From contig PKEX01000009.1 of assembly GCA_002919235.1 (NCBI GenBank), forward strand, positions 62,001-126,000: DNA of 64,000 nt, in the 5' to 3' direction. The position numbers and the translations under genes are program-made. The notes under the pieces are model-generated. The model was not told the origin of the DNA and ran no database searches. It worked only from the letters and a program-made list of their open reading frames with translations. Positions 1 to 7,636 of this stretch are shown piece after piece (the stretch's first letter is position 1; every line of letters begins with the position of its first letter). This stretch comes from Clostridia bacterium. GTDB lineage: Bacteria; Bacillota; Limnochordia; DTU080; RSA5.

Positions 1-1
1 C

Positions 2-118
2 GTCTACGCCGCCTGCGAACGGCCTCACGCCTGGCGGCTGGTCCGTTTCGGGGTGGGCCACGTGGAGACCCATGCGATGCGCCGGCTGGCGGTGGATTTC
101 TTGCGGGAGTGGCTCTAG
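2..118 (+). CDS. C-terminal end of an alpha/beta-hydrolase-like protein (partial)
   Basis: An open frame enters from the left edge and ends at TAG 116-118, giving 38 residues. The stretch around residues 18-25 (FGVGHVET) resembles the catalytic-histidine loop (G-x-GH) of alpha/beta hydrolases, and the last residues (AVDFLREWL) look like the closing helix of that fold. The family assignment rests on this short tail only; the start and catalytic serine lie outside the window. It is tail-to-tail with the next gene, with 6 bases between the stops. Confidence 0.45.
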   Translation, partial: VYAACERPHAWRLVRFGVGHVETHAMRRLAVDFLREWL

Positions 119-124
119 AGGGCG

Positions 125-685
125 TCAGCCGTCGACCTTTTGGATCTTGCTTTCCAGCTCCGCGAGCTGCAGGTTCAGGGCGCGCATCTCCGACTTGGCT
201 TTTTCCACCACGAACTTGAGATAGGCACGCTGCGCCTCGTCCGTGGTGGCCAGGCCCTCCGTCGCGGTGCGGTAGGCGTCGAGAGCCAGGTCGATTTTCT
301 CCCGAATCTGCTCGATGGAGTGTTCCAGCGCGTTCTTTTGGCCGGGGAGCGAGCTCTCGAGGGCCTCGGTGTACCACTGGGGCGGCTCCGCCGTCCCCAG
401 GTCGACGCGCACGTAGATGTCCACATCCCGGAGCGCGACGATGTCGATGAACATGATGGGGTTGGTGATCGCAGCGCCGTCCACCTGCGCCCGGAAGGGA
501 AGCCTCGGCCAAAGGCGCATGTTGAGGGAGAAGTGGACGGACACCTGCGCCCCTGCCGGGTCTTCCACGAAGTGGACCTGGTCGAGCCGGCCGGCCAAGA
601 AGGCGAGGACCGGGATGAGGCTGGCGTCCCCCGCGGCCATGCCGATGTGACGAAGTGCGTTCAGTTTTGTAGAGCGGCTTACCAA
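125..685 (-). CDS. Hypothetical protein with C-terminal coiled coil
   Basis: A 186-residue protein I do not recognise. Residues 1-100 read as a beta-rich domain with regular polar/hydrophobic alternation. Residues 115-186 are charged and heptad-like (ALEHSIEQIREKIDLALDAY, then a second helix ending in KIQKVDG), so a coiled coil is likely. No signal peptide or membrane segment is seen. The start is TTG at 685, with an AGGG-type ribosome site about 8 bases upstream; ATG at 640 is the alternative. It is transcribed away from the sco1 promoter region. A longer frame on the opposite strand (140-904) has arginine- and proline-rich shadow composition and was not used. Confidence 0.6.
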   Translation of the reverse strand: MVSRSTKLNALRHIGMAAGDASLIPVLAFLAGRLDQVHFVEDPAGAQVSVHFSLNMRLWPRLPFRAQVDGAAITNPIMFIDIVALRDVDIYVRVDLGTAEPPQWYTEALESSLPGQKNALEHSIEQIREKIDLALDAYRTATEGLATTDEAQRAYLKFVVEKAKSEMRALNLQLAELESKIQKVDG

Positions 686-821
686 TCTAGATCCCTCGCA
701 CCCTCAAGGTCGAGCTCTGCGTCGCTGCCTTCTTCTCCAACCTTTGAGATCGACATCTTTCGACCCTGCTCGAGACTTCCCCTCAAGGATGTTCGTTCGC
801 GGCGTAGCCCGATCCTACTGC

Positions 822-905
822 TTTTGTCCCTACCATACCAGGACAAATGTCCCTGCCCGGCGATGACAACCCTACCTACCTGCTTTCATCCTCTTGGGCT
901 ATAGT
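822..905 (+). promoter_or_regulatory. sco1/cba operon promoter with GGACA-N2-TGTCC palindrome
   Basis: The palindrome GGACAAATGTCC lies at 841-852 (centre 846.5), with an extra TGTCC half-site at 825-829. A -10-like TATAGT is at 900-905 with no good -35, as expected for an activator-dependent promoter. The palindrome centre is 53.5 bases upstream of the -10 box. The cupredoxin promoter (4669-4734) has the same core at exactly the same distance. The regulator is unknown. The geometry, about -62 to -65 from the expected start, is that of a class-I Crp/Fnr-type site. Confidence 0.55.
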
Positions 906-927
906 CTCGATGAGGTGAAAAAGGCGG

Positions 928-1614
928 ATGAAACGCCTCACGTACGCCACGCTTTTTCTCGTCGCGGTGCTCCTCCTCGCGGGCACCCTGTATTGGGGCG
1001 GGCGCACGCCGTCACCGGTTCCGGCCTCCCCGGGCGGTGCCGCAGGCACAGCCGCCGGGGACGGAACGCCAACGGCCGGTGAGACTTCATTTTATGGAGC
1101 CACGCTGGATCCGCCGCGCGCCGCTCCCGACTTCGCCCTCATCGACCAGCACGGAAACGAGTTCCGGCTGAGCGATTACCAGGGCGACGTCGTCGTGCTG
1201 TTTTTCGGCTACACGTCGTGTCCCGACGTCTGTCCGGGCACGCTGGCACAGTACCGGCACGTCAAGCGCACCCTCGGCCAGGAGGCCGAAAGGGTGCAGT
1301 TTGTCTTTGTGACCGTCGATCCCGAACGCGACACCCGGCAGCGGCTTTACGAGTACATCAACCTCTTTGATCCCGAGTTCAAAGGGCTCACGGGCGACCT
1401 GGACGCGCTCGAAGCCGTGTGGCGGGCCTACGGCGTCTACATCGAGAAGGTGGAGGCTCCGCCCGGCTCGTCCGTGGGCTACCTGGTGAACCACACTGCG
1501 GTCAGCTACGTCGTCGACGCCTCGGGCCAGCTGCGGTTGATCCACTTCTACGGCATGCCTGACGACCAGGTGATCCACGATCTCCGGCTGCTGCTGGAAG
1601 AGGGGCAGGCGTGA
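928..1614 (+). CDS. SCO1/SenC-family copper chaperone for cytochrome oxidase
   Basis: A 228-residue membrane-anchored thioredoxin-fold protein. Residues 5-22 form an N-terminal anchor followed by a Gly/Pro/Thr-rich linker. The copper site is complete: C98 and C102 (CPDVC) and H189 (VNHT). SCO proteins deliver copper to the CuA centre of oxidase subunit II outside the membrane, and the CuA subunit is encoded 870 bases downstream. ATG 928 has GAGGTG at 912-917. It is the first gene of a tight run (sco1, sco-like, IIa, II, I) with gaps under 30 bases, so one transcript is likely. Confidence 0.92.
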   Translation: MKRLTYATLFLVAVLLLAGTLYWGGRTPSPVPASPGGAAGTAAGDGTPTAGETSFYGATLDPPRAAPDFALIDQHGNEFRLSDYQGDVVVLFFGYTSCPDVCPGTLAQYRHVKRTLGQEAERVQFVFVTVDPERDTRQRLYEYINLFDPEFKGLTGDLDALEAVWRAYGVYIEKVEAPPGSSVGYLVNHTAVSYVVDASGQLRLIHFYGMPDDQVIHDLRLLLEEGQA

Positions 1615-1618
1615 GCCG

Positions 1619-2284
1619 ATGAAAGGGGCTTTGCGCATCGGCGCCGGCCTTCTGATCGCGGTGGCCGCGCTGATCTTCGCCTTCGCCGTTGGACGCCCTG
1701 TTCAGGTGCTGCCCCGGGTCGCGCCGGCGCCCCCCTTCGAGCTGGTGGACGCCTCCGGCGCTCCGGTGATGGCGCCGAGAGAAGGAAGCCCCATCACCCT
1801 GTACCTCTTCGGCGCCGTCCGGGACGAGGCCGGGATGGAGCAGGTGAAGCGGTTCTACCATGAGGCCAGCCGGGCGCTGGCCGCCGCAGGCTACAGCGAC
1901 GGCGTGGCTTTTTCGTTTATTACGGTGGATCCGGACCACGACACGCCGGAGGTCTTGAGGCAGGCGGCGGAAAGGCTGGCCGTGCCCCAGGGCTTGCCGC
2001 TTTCGTTTCTCACCGGGTCATGGGTGGCCATCCGCATGGTGGTGGGAACCGGTTTCGGCGTCTACTTCCAGCCCTCCGCCGACCCGGAGCTGCCCCCGGC
2101 GTACGACCCGGCCGTGATCATCGTCGACGAAAACCACGTGATCCGGGCCCGCTACGGGCTGGATCAGCTGGACAGCAGGACCTTGGTTCGCGACATCAAC
2201 CTCTTGGCAAAGGAGGCGGGAGCCAAAGGAGCGAGCCGTTGGATCTACGAAGGCGCACACCTGTTTCTCTGTTACCCGAGATAG
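1619..2284 (+). CDS. SCO-like thioredoxin-fold protein lacking the copper ligands
   Basis: A 221-residue protein with an N-terminal anchor (residues 7-24) and clear similarity to SCO1 in layout: APPFELVDASG near the start of the domain, FITVDPDHDTPEVL in the middle, and PAVIIVDENHVIRARY near the end. Where SCO1 carries CxxxC, this protein reads FGAVRDEAGM, with no cysteine, and the later copper histidine is also absent. It starts 4 bases after the sco1 stop. It probably descends from a SCO duplication and may have a structural or partner role in oxidase assembly; redox or copper chemistry of the usual kind is not possible. Confidence 0.75.
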   Translation: MKGALRIGAGLLIAVAALIFAFAVGRPVQVLPRVAPAPPFELVDASGAPVMAPREGSPITLYLFGAVRDEAGMEQVKRFYHEASRALAAAGYSDGVAFSFITVDPDHDTPEVLRQAAERLAVPQGLPLSFLTGSWVAIRMVVGTGFGVYFQPSADPELPPAYDPAVIIVDENHVIRARYGLDQLDSRTLVRDINLLAKEAGAKGASRWIYEGAHLFLCYPR

Positions 2285-2310
2285 AAGTCTTTGAAAGCGA
2301 GGGATTTTCC

Positions 2311-2478
2311 ATGGCGCAGGAGACTGCGGCGGCTCCCCGGGAGCGCGACGCGGCCCGTCCCGTTCAGGCCGAGGACACGATGACGCCCAAAGGGACGCTC
2401 ACGATCTTGCTGGGGTACGCCGGCGTCATCATCGCCCTGTGGGGCTACATGTACCTGACGATGCTCGCAAGGAGGTAG
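2311..2478 (+). CDS. cbaD: Cytochrome ba3 oxidase subunit IIa
   Basis: A 55-residue protein with one membrane helix (about residues 28-50, GTLTILLGYAGVIIALWGYM) after a charged N-terminus. Size, topology and position directly before subunit II match the single-helix subunit IIa of the Thermus ba3 oxidase, which replaces a helix missing from subunit II. The coding end contains AAGGAGG (2469-2475), which serves as the ribosome site of the next gene. Such a short gene is easily missed by automated calling. Confidence 0.8.
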   Translation: MAQETAAAPRERDAARPVQAEDTMTPKGTLTILLGYAGVIIALWGYMYLTMLARR

Positions 2479-2484
2479 CGTCAC

Positions 2485-2952
2485 ATGCACGTTCATCCTT
2501 ACGAAAGGATGTGGATCCGCCTCTCGGCGGTGCTGCTCGTCGTCTTCGGCATCGCCATCGCGGTGAGCAGCCTGGCCTTGGGCGTCACGATCCCCGGGGC
2601 GACGCCGCGTTCCGTGGCGACGGGACTGCCGGCCGACGCCACCCCCAGCCAAGGATGGGTCCGGGAGCTGGGGCCAGGCCGCTACGAGGTGAACCTGGTC
2701 GCGCGGATGTGGGGCTTTGAGCCCAACGTCATCCGGGTTCCCAAGGGTTCGACGGTGACGTTCTACGTCCACAGCCAGGACGTGCTCCACGGCTTCAAGA
2801 TCAAGGACACCACCGTCAGCATGATGGCCATTCCGGGCCAGGTGGGCCGGGCCAGCTACACCTTTGAAGAGCCCGGCGAGTACCTCTACGTCTGCCACGA
2901 GTACTGCGGCCTGGGCCATCACGTCATGTCGGGGAAGGTCATCGTCGAATAA
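2485..2952 (+). CDS. cbaB: Cytochrome ba3 oxidase subunit II (CuA)
   Basis: A 155-residue protein with one N-terminal membrane helix (residues 13-33) and a cupredoxin CuA domain. All CuA ligands are visible: H102, C137, C141, H145 and M148, in the pattern CHEYCGLGHHVM typical of the short ba3-type subunit II. It accepts electrons from cytochrome c or a cupredoxin and passes them to subunit I. The start ATG 2485 is 9 bases after AAGGAGG. The lack of a second transmembrane helix is normal for this family because subunit IIa supplies it. Confidence 0.93.
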   Translation: MHVHPYERMWIRLSAVLLVVFGIAIAVSSLALGVTIPGATPRSVATGLPADATPSQGWVRELGPGRYEVNLVARMWGFEPNVIRVPKGSTVTFYVHSQDVLHGFKIKDTTVSMMAIPGQVGRASYTFEEPGEYLYVCHEYCGLGHHVMSGKVIVE

Positions 2953-2974
2953 GGAAGGAGCGTGAACGTGAGCC

Positions 2975-4624
2975 ATGGCTAACGCTGCCAGTTATCGCGT
3001 GCCGGCAGGCGACCGGCGGCTCATCCTCGCGTACATCGGCATCGCCCTGGCGCACCTGGCCGTGGGGATCCTCCTCGGCTTCATGCAGGGGATGGAGCAC
3101 GCCGGCATCGACTTGTACAAATACACCTTCCTGGCCCACTACTACCAGGGCCTCTCCATGCACGGCGTCTACAACGCCCTGGTGTTCACCACGTTCTTCA
3201 TCGCGGGGTTCCTTCACTTCGCCGTCACCCACAGCTTCCAGCGGCCGATGAAGTGGCCCGCGCTCTCGTGGGTCACCTTCTGGCTGATGACGGCGGGGCT
3301 GCTGATGGTCGACTGGGCCCTGCTCACCAACAGGGCGTCGGTCCTCTACACGTCCTACGCCCCGCTCCAGGCGCACTGGGCCTACTACCTGGGCCTCGTG
3401 CTGATCGTGGTGGGCACGCTGCTCATTCTGGCCAACATGGTGGCCACGTACCTCGCGTGGCGGCGTGAGAGCCCGGGCCAGCGGACGCCGCTGCCCGCTT
3501 TCGGCGCGCTGGTCACCATGATCATGTGGGGCATGGCGTCGCTGGGCATCGCGGTCCAGTTCATCTTCCTGCTGCTCCCCTGGTCGCTGGGGTGGACGGA
3601 CCGCATCGACCCGCTGATCAGCCGGACGCTCTTCTGGTTTACGGGACACCCGCTGGTGTACTTCTGGCTCCTGCCGGCCTACACGTCGTGGTACTTCATG
3701 CTGCCCAAGCAGGCGGGAGGAAAGCTGTTCAGCGAGCCCCTGGCGCGCCTCGCGTTCCTCCTCTTCATCCCGCTGTCGCTGCCGGTGGGCTTCCACCACC
3801 AGTTCCTGGACCCGGGTGTCTCCACGGGCTATAAAGGCATCCACGCCTTCCTCACCTTCGCCGTCTTCATGCCCAGCATGATCACGGCCTTCACCGTCCT
3901 GGCCTCGCTGGAGCTGGGCGGCCGGGCCCGGGGCGGCAAGGGCCTTCTGGGCTGGATCCGGACGCTGCCTTGGGGCGATCCGTCCTTCACCCTGCAGGCG
4001 CTGGCGATGGTGCTCTTCGCCCTGGGCGGCGTCAGCGGGCTGGTCAACGCCTCGTACAACCTGAACCTGGTGGTGCACAACACCATGTTCGTGCCGGGCC
4101 ACTTCCACCTGACCGTCGGCACGGCAGTGGCCCTCACCTTCATGGCCGTGGCCTACTGGCTAGTGCCCTACTTGACGGGCAAAAAGCTCTGGGGCCGCAA
4201 GGCCGCGGTGGTGCAGGGGTGGCTCTGGTTCATCGGCATGGCCATCATGTCCCGCGGCATGAGCTGGGCCGGCCTCATGGGCGTCCCGCGCCGCACCGCC
4301 CTGGGACAGGCGCCCTACGTGCTGCCTGAATGGCTGACCGCCTTCAACTGGATGGCGCTGGGCGGCGCGATCCTCACCGTCAGCGGCGTCCTCTTCTTCA
4401 CGGTGCTGATCATGACCGCCCTGCGCGGCCAGCCCGCGGCCGAGGGTGAAGTGGACGTTCCCCTGGCGGAGCCGCTGGAGGACGAGGCGGTCCCCACGTA
4501 CCTCGACCGCTTCCGCCCGTGGGTGATCGGGGCGGCGGTCCTGGTGCTCTTGGCGTACGGCCCTGCGGTCGTGCAGCTGGTTTCGGTGGCCAATCCGGTG
4601 TCGCCCGGCTTTAGGCCTTACTAA
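2975..4624 (+). CDS. cbaA: Cytochrome ba3-type oxidase subunit I
   Basis: A 549-residue polytopic heme-copper oxidase subunit with about 13 helices. Metal ligands are complete: H63 and H378 for the low-spin heme, H225, H274 and H275 for CuB, H376 for the oxygen-reducing heme, and Y229 as the cross-linked tyrosine (TGHPLVYFW). The YxxxH-type order and the small II/IIa partners place it in the B (ba3) family rather than the aa3 or NO-reductase families. It reduces O2 to water and pumps protons at the cytoplasmic membrane. ATG 2975 is preceded by AAGGAAGGAG with a long spacer; an upstream start is blocked by the subunit II stop. Confidence 0.94.
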   Translation: MANAASYRVPAGDRRLILAYIGIALAHLAVGILLGFMQGMEHAGIDLYKYTFLAHYYQGLSMHGVYNALVFTTFFIAGFLHFAVTHSFQRPMKWPALSWVTFWLMTAGLLMVDWALLTNRASVLYTSYAPLQAHWAYYLGLVLIVVGTLLILANMVATYLAWRRESPGQRTPLPAFGALVTMIMWGMASLGIAVQFIFLLLPWSLGWTDRIDPLISRTLFWFTGHPLVYFWLLPAYTSWYFMLPKQAGGKLFSEPLARLAFLLFIPLSLPVGFHHQFLDPGVSTGYKGIHAFLTFAVFMPSMITAFTVLASLELGGRARGGKGLLGWIRTLPWGDPSFTLQALAMVLFALGGVSGLVNASYNLNLVVHNTMFVPGHFHLTVGTAVALTFMAVAYWLVPYLTGKKLWGRKAAVVQGWLWFIGMAIMSRGMSWAGLMGVPRRTALGQAPYVLPEWLTAFNWMALGGAILTVSGVLFFTVLIMTALRGQPAAEGEVDVPLAEPLEDEAVPTYLDRFRPWVIGAAVLVLLAYGPAVVQLVSVANPVSPGFRPY

Positions 4625-4668
4625 AGCCGGGCGGCCCGCCGGCCAGACCATCCTGGGCTATTTTGGAT

Positions 4669-4734
4669 AGGACATTTGTCCTTTTGGAAGGGGACATTTG
4701 AGACTTCCGTCCAGGGTCATTTGCAATCCATAAT
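4669..4734 (+). promoter_or_regulatory. Cupredoxin promoter with perfect AGGACA-TT-TGTCCT palindrome
   Basis: A 14-base perfect palindrome lies at 4669-4682 (centre 4675.5), followed by a half-site GGACATTTG at 4692-4700, two helical turns downstream. A -10-like CATAAT is at 4729-4734 and a weak -35 (TTCCGT) at 4705-4710. The distance from palindrome centre to -10 is 53.5 bases, identical to the sco1 promoter. The two promoters probably share one regulator. Confidence 0.55.
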
Positions 4735-4779
4735 GAATGGGACCTTGGTCGAGGAGTCACTCCCCTGGAGGTGAACACA

Positions 4780-5211
4780 TTGCCGCAACTCACTCGACGC
4801 CGTACGCTGTTTGCCGTGGGGCTTGTCGTCCTCGCCATGCTCCTCGCCGCCTGCGGTGGGGGCGGGGGCAGCTCGACGTCCAGCAGCTCCAGCTCCACGT
4901 CGACGGCCAGCTCGACCAGCGCAGGCGTGGTCGAGGTGAGCATGAAGGACTTCAAGTTCACGCCGTCTGACATCCGGGTCAAGGTGGGCCAGAAGGTCCG
5001 CTTTGTCAACAACGACTCGGTGCGCCACAACGTGGTCCAGGCTACGGTGGACACGGCCTTGACGGGACCCTACGGCTTTGAAGGGCCGGTGCAGATGCCG
5101 GGCGACACCTGGGAGTACACCTTCAACACCCCGGGCACGTACCCCATCGTCTGCAACCTCGACGGCCATTACCTGCTCGGCATGACCGGGACCATCACCG
5201 TCGAGCAGTAA
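4780..5211 (+). CDS. Lipoprotein cupredoxin (plastocyanin-like electron carrier)
   Basis: A 143-residue exported blue-copper-type protein. The signal peptide ends in the lipobox LLAAC (C25), followed by a Gly/Ser/Thr-rich tether (about 27-52) and a cupredoxin domain. The type-1 copper ligands are visible: His in SVRHNV, then Cys, His and Met in VCNLDGHYLLGM near the C-terminus. TTG 4780 is preferred over the in-frame GTG 4771 because GGAGGTG (4767-4773) sits 6 bases before it. Linked by operator to the ba3 operon, it is a plausible electron donor to subunit II. A perfect terminator follows. Confidence 0.85.
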   Translation: MPQLTRRRTLFAVGLVVLAMLLAACGGGGGSSTSSSSSSTSTASSTSAGVVEVSMKDFKFTPSDIRVKVGQKVRFVNNDSVRHNVVQATVDTALTGPYGFEGPVQMPGDTWEYTFNTPGTYPIVCNLDGHYLLGMTGTITVEQ

Positions 5212-5281
5212 GCGGGAAACGGTCTTTCAGAGATTGCCGCGCCTACGACACACCCTTGACGCACCACGCGCGGCGCTTGTG

Positions 5282-5312
5282 AGAAGAGGGGGCACACCGC
5301 CCCCTCTTCTTT
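5282..5312 (+). terminator. Rho-independent terminator after the cupredoxin
   Basis: A perfect 12-base-pair stem (AGAAGAGGGGGC / GCCCCCTCTTCT, 5282-5293 and 5299-5310) with a 5-base loop, followed by a short T-rich tail. It also separates the cupredoxin from the convergent gene at 5341. Confidence 0.85.
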
Positions 5313-5340
5313 ATCCACGGCTCCAGCGGGTCTCGACGTC

Positions 5341-5757
5341 TCAAGAGCCTTCCGGCGGCGCGGATTGATAGGCCACGTCCACGGTGTACCCGTCGCCCGG
5401 GAAAAGGCGGAGGGTCACAAAACCAAAGAAGGGCTCGCCCGCCGCCGCGAGGTCCTGGCAGTCCAGCGCGACGGTCTCTCCCGGGTTCACCTCCCCCGCC
5501 ACGATCCCCGGTTCCACCACGAGCTCGCCGCTGTCGTCGCTCTCCCGCCCCTGGCTCGCCAGGGTGATCGCTATCGCCGTGCTGTAACGGGACACGGGCC
5601 CGCCGGGCGGCGCGCCTTCCCCGCACAGCACGAAGACGGGGAGGGTCAAAGGCAGCGCTTCCCGCTGCGCCACGGCGCCCCCGCTTCCGCCCAGCAACGC
5701 CGGGACCACGAGCCCGGCCCACAGGAGCGCGGCTCTCCTTTTCCTCCACTCAGGCAT
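5341..5757 (-). CDS. Secreted hypothetical protein
   Basis: A 138-residue protein with a standard signal peptide: RKRR at residues 5-8, a hydrophobic core to about 22, and an AVAQ-type cleavage site near 30. The mature part is beta-rich, with two cysteines (VLCGEG and LDCQDL) that could form a disulfide, and no recognised catalytic motif. It stands alone between the cupredoxin terminator and the divergent phosphatase gene. I do not recognise the family. The other minus-strand frame here has shadow composition. Confidence 0.6.
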   Translation of the reverse strand: MPEWRKRRAALLWAGLVVPALLGGSGGAVAQREALPLTLPVFVLCGEGAPPGGPVSRYSTAIAITLASQGRESDDSGELVVEPGIVAGEVNPGETVALDCQDLAAAGEPFFGFVTLRLFPGDGYTVDVAYQSAPPEGS

Positions 5758-5845
5758 CGGTTCCCGTCCTTTCGCCCGGGTGTTCGGAGCCGGTACACCC
5801 TATGCCGCTCCGGACCCGGGTAGGCGCCCCCGCTCGTGCCTCGGC

Positions 5846-5875
5846 TTGCCCTCCCGCACCGGCCTCGGGTACCAT
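5846..5875 (+). promoter_or_regulatory. Possible promoter of the tyrosine phosphatase gene
   Basis: TTGCCC (5846-5851) and TACCAT (5870-5875) are 18 bases apart, each matching four of six consensus bases. A similar TTGCCC...GGGTACCA arrangement with shorter spacing occurs at 7162-7188 before the secreted DUF3006 gene, and GGGTACCAT recurs at 15953-15961. Evidence is pattern only. Confidence 0.35.
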
Positions 5876-5920
5876 AGGAGGCAGGTGCCAGGCTTCCACT
5901 ACCTTCGACGAGGTGTCGCG

Positions 5921-6412
5921 ATGAGCAAAGTGCGGGTCTTGTTCGTCTGTCTCGGAAACATCTGCCGGTCGCCGATGGCGGAGGCGGTGTTCCGGGCGCG
6001 GGTAGCGCAGCGGGGTCTTGCGGACCGGATCGAGGTGGCGTCGACGGGCACCGGCCACTGGAACCTGGGCCAGCCGCCCCACCGGGGGACCCAGCGGATC
6101 TTGCAGGAGCGGGGGTACTCCTTCGACGGGATGCGGGCCAAGAAGCTGCCGGCCAGCGAGATCCTGACGTACGACTACATCGTGGCGATGGACCGCTCCA
6201 ACGTGGAGGACCTGGTGGCCATGGGCGTTCCCCGGGAGCGCATCCGCATGCTCACCGACTACGTGCCGGGAAAGGAAGGGCAGGACGTGCCCGACCCCTA
6301 CTACACCGGCAACTTCGAGGAGGTCTACGAACTGGTAGATGCCGGCGTCGACCGGCTGCTGGACGAGATCGCCTCGTCGCCCAACCCCAGCGCTTCCACC
6401 ACGTCCCGGTAA
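5921..6412 (+). CDS. Low-molecular-weight protein-tyrosine phosphatase
   Basis: A 163-residue protein with the complete family signature: the P-loop CLGNICRS at residues 10-17 (nucleophile C10, phosphate-binding R16) and the general acid D125 in VPDPYY. It dephosphorylates phosphotyrosine, or in some bacteria phosphoarginine, in the cytoplasm. ATG 5921 is used because the family starts just before the P-loop; the longer frame adds an Arg/Pro-rich leader overlapping the promoter. Its last 88 bases overlap the 3' end of the convergent DUF2161 gene, an unusually long coding overlap. Confidence 0.92.
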   Translation: MSKVRVLFVCLGNICRSPMAEAVFRARVAQRGLADRIEVASTGTGHWNLGQPPHRGTQRILQERGYSFDGMRAKKLPASEILTYDYIVAMDRSNVEDLVAMGVPRERIRMLTDYVPGKEGQDVPDPYYTGNFEEVYELVDAGVDRLLDEIASSPNPSASTTSR

Positions 6413-7092
6413 GTCTCCAGCGCCGCCCGCCCGGCGTCCGTAAGGCCGTAGACGCCGCGGGAGAGCCGCTCAAACCAGCCGTAGTAGTTCCGCTGCAGGA
6501 TCGACCCTGCCCGCGCTGATGCGCAGGCGGCGCGGATCTCCCGCACGGCGCTGGGCCCCCGGGCGGCGAGGAAACCGGCGATGCGCAGCGCTTCCTCCCG
6601 GTAGGCGGTGACGAGGGGGCGGCCTGCACTGCCGCCCACGTTGAAGTCGCCCGAGCGGGTTTCAAACTCCGCCAGCACTCGGGACCTGCGGCTGGAACGC
6701 TTTCGTACAGCGGGGCTCCGGGGGGTTCCTGGCTCGCAGGCCACTTGGACCCAGCCGCGGCCTTCCCGGCCCAAAGAGACAAAAAGAAGGCCCAGCCCCA
6801 GCGTGCGGCAGAGGCGGACCACCCGATCCCAGTGGGTGCGGCGACGTCCCTTCGGCGTGGGAACGGCCAGGTACACCCGGTCCGTGATGGCCTTCCGATT
6901 GAGCCCCTGCAGGATGAGGGATAGGTTCATCGACCCCTTGAGCTCGACCACCACCACGTCCTCGCCCCGGCAGGCGACCAGATCGCACCCTTCCACCTCG
7001 CCGCGCACGGTGTAGCCCTGCGCGGCCCAAAACTCCTTCACCGGCTGGTAAAGCCGGCTCTCCCGGAGCCTTTCCTCTCGGACTTTGCCCAC
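6325..7092 (-). CDS. DUF2161-family PD-(D/E)XK-type protein
   Basis: A 255-residue protein. Residues 30-55 carry the nuclease-like core: E-x-C-D-L-V-A, then VVVVELKGS, matching the D...ExK metal site of PD-(D/E)XK enzymes. The C-terminal third (NYYGWFERLSRGVYGLTDAGRAAL) is the winged-helix-like end typical of DUF2161. No activity has been established that I know of. The start is GTG 7092 after a G-rich ribosome site. It is convergent with, and overlaps, the phosphatase gene; both stop codons lie inside the partner's frame. Confidence 0.75.
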   Translation of the reverse strand: MGKVREERLRESRLYQPVKEFWAAQGYTVRGEVEGCDLVACRGEDVVVVELKGSMNLSLILQGLNRKAITDRVYLAVPTPKGRRRTHWDRVVRLCRTLGLGLLFVSLGREGRGWVQVACEPGTPRSPAVRKRSSRRSRVLAEFETRSGDFNVGGSAGRPLVTAYREEALRIAGFLAARGPSAVREIRAACASARAGSILQRNYYGWFERLSRGVYGLTDAGRAALETYRDVVEALGLGDEAISSSSRSTPASTSS

Positions 7093-7207
7093 CCCCGACC
7101 GCCGCCGTACGGCGCCGGAAAAACTCAGACGTTACACCTTCATCCCGCGAGGAGCAGCCCCTTGCCCGGGCGTACTCATCGGGTACCACTCTCGACAGGT
7201 ACCCGCA

Positions 7208-7636
7208 GTGCGCAGGCAAAGGCAGGTTTGTCTCAACACCCCGGCTGCGGCCTTTCGCCGTCTCTTCTTGGCTGCCGGCCTTCTCCTCCTGGCCGGCCTG
7301 GCGGCGGCTCGCGCCGCCGGGATGAATCCGGATCACGTCCGGGTATACGAGCCGCGGGCCACCGCCGCGAAAGAAGGCCCGCGCGCCGCCGTGGATCGCA
7401 TCGTCGACGGGACCCTGGCCGTGATCTTGATCGGCCCGGCCGGCCGCGAGCGCCTCGTCCCCCTGGCCGAGCTGCCCGCGGGGACGCGGGAGGGAGACTG
7501 GCTGGTCGTGGGCGACGGCGCTCCCGGTGCGGGTTCTTACGCGCTGGACCGCCGCGCCGCCGCCCGGGCCCGGGCGAGAATCGCCGGTAAACTAGAGGTC
7601 CTCAAAGCCCGGGGATGCGCGGTCACATGCCTTTGA
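7208..7636 (+). CDS. Exported DUF3006-like protein
   Basis: A 142-residue protein whose second half repeats the DUF3006 pattern of the neighbouring minus-strand gene: VDRIVDGTLAVILIG, then RLVPLAELPAGTREGDWL, then RARARIAGKLEVLKARG. Unlike its partner it carries a signal peptide or anchor (RRLFLAAGLLLLAGLAAARAAG, about residues 18-38 from GTG 7208). The start was chosen as the first codon that keeps a short basic n-region; ATG 7322 would remove the signal. It ends 14 bases inside the convergent DUF3006 gene. Confidence 0.6.
   Translation: MRRQRQVCLNTPAAAFRRLFLAAGLLLLAGLAAARAAGMNPDHVRVYEPRATAAKEGPRAAVDRIVDGTLAVILIGPAGRERLVPLAELPAGTREGDWLVVGDGAPGAGSYALDRRAAARARARIAGKLEVLKARGCAVTCL

Noticed and set aside
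140-904. Long plus-strand frame of 254 codons opposite the first minus-strand gene
   Set aside because: Composition is Arg/Pro/His/Gly-rich without domain signs, and it runs across the sco1 promoter and palindrome. The minus-strand protein has a natural coiled-coil sequence.
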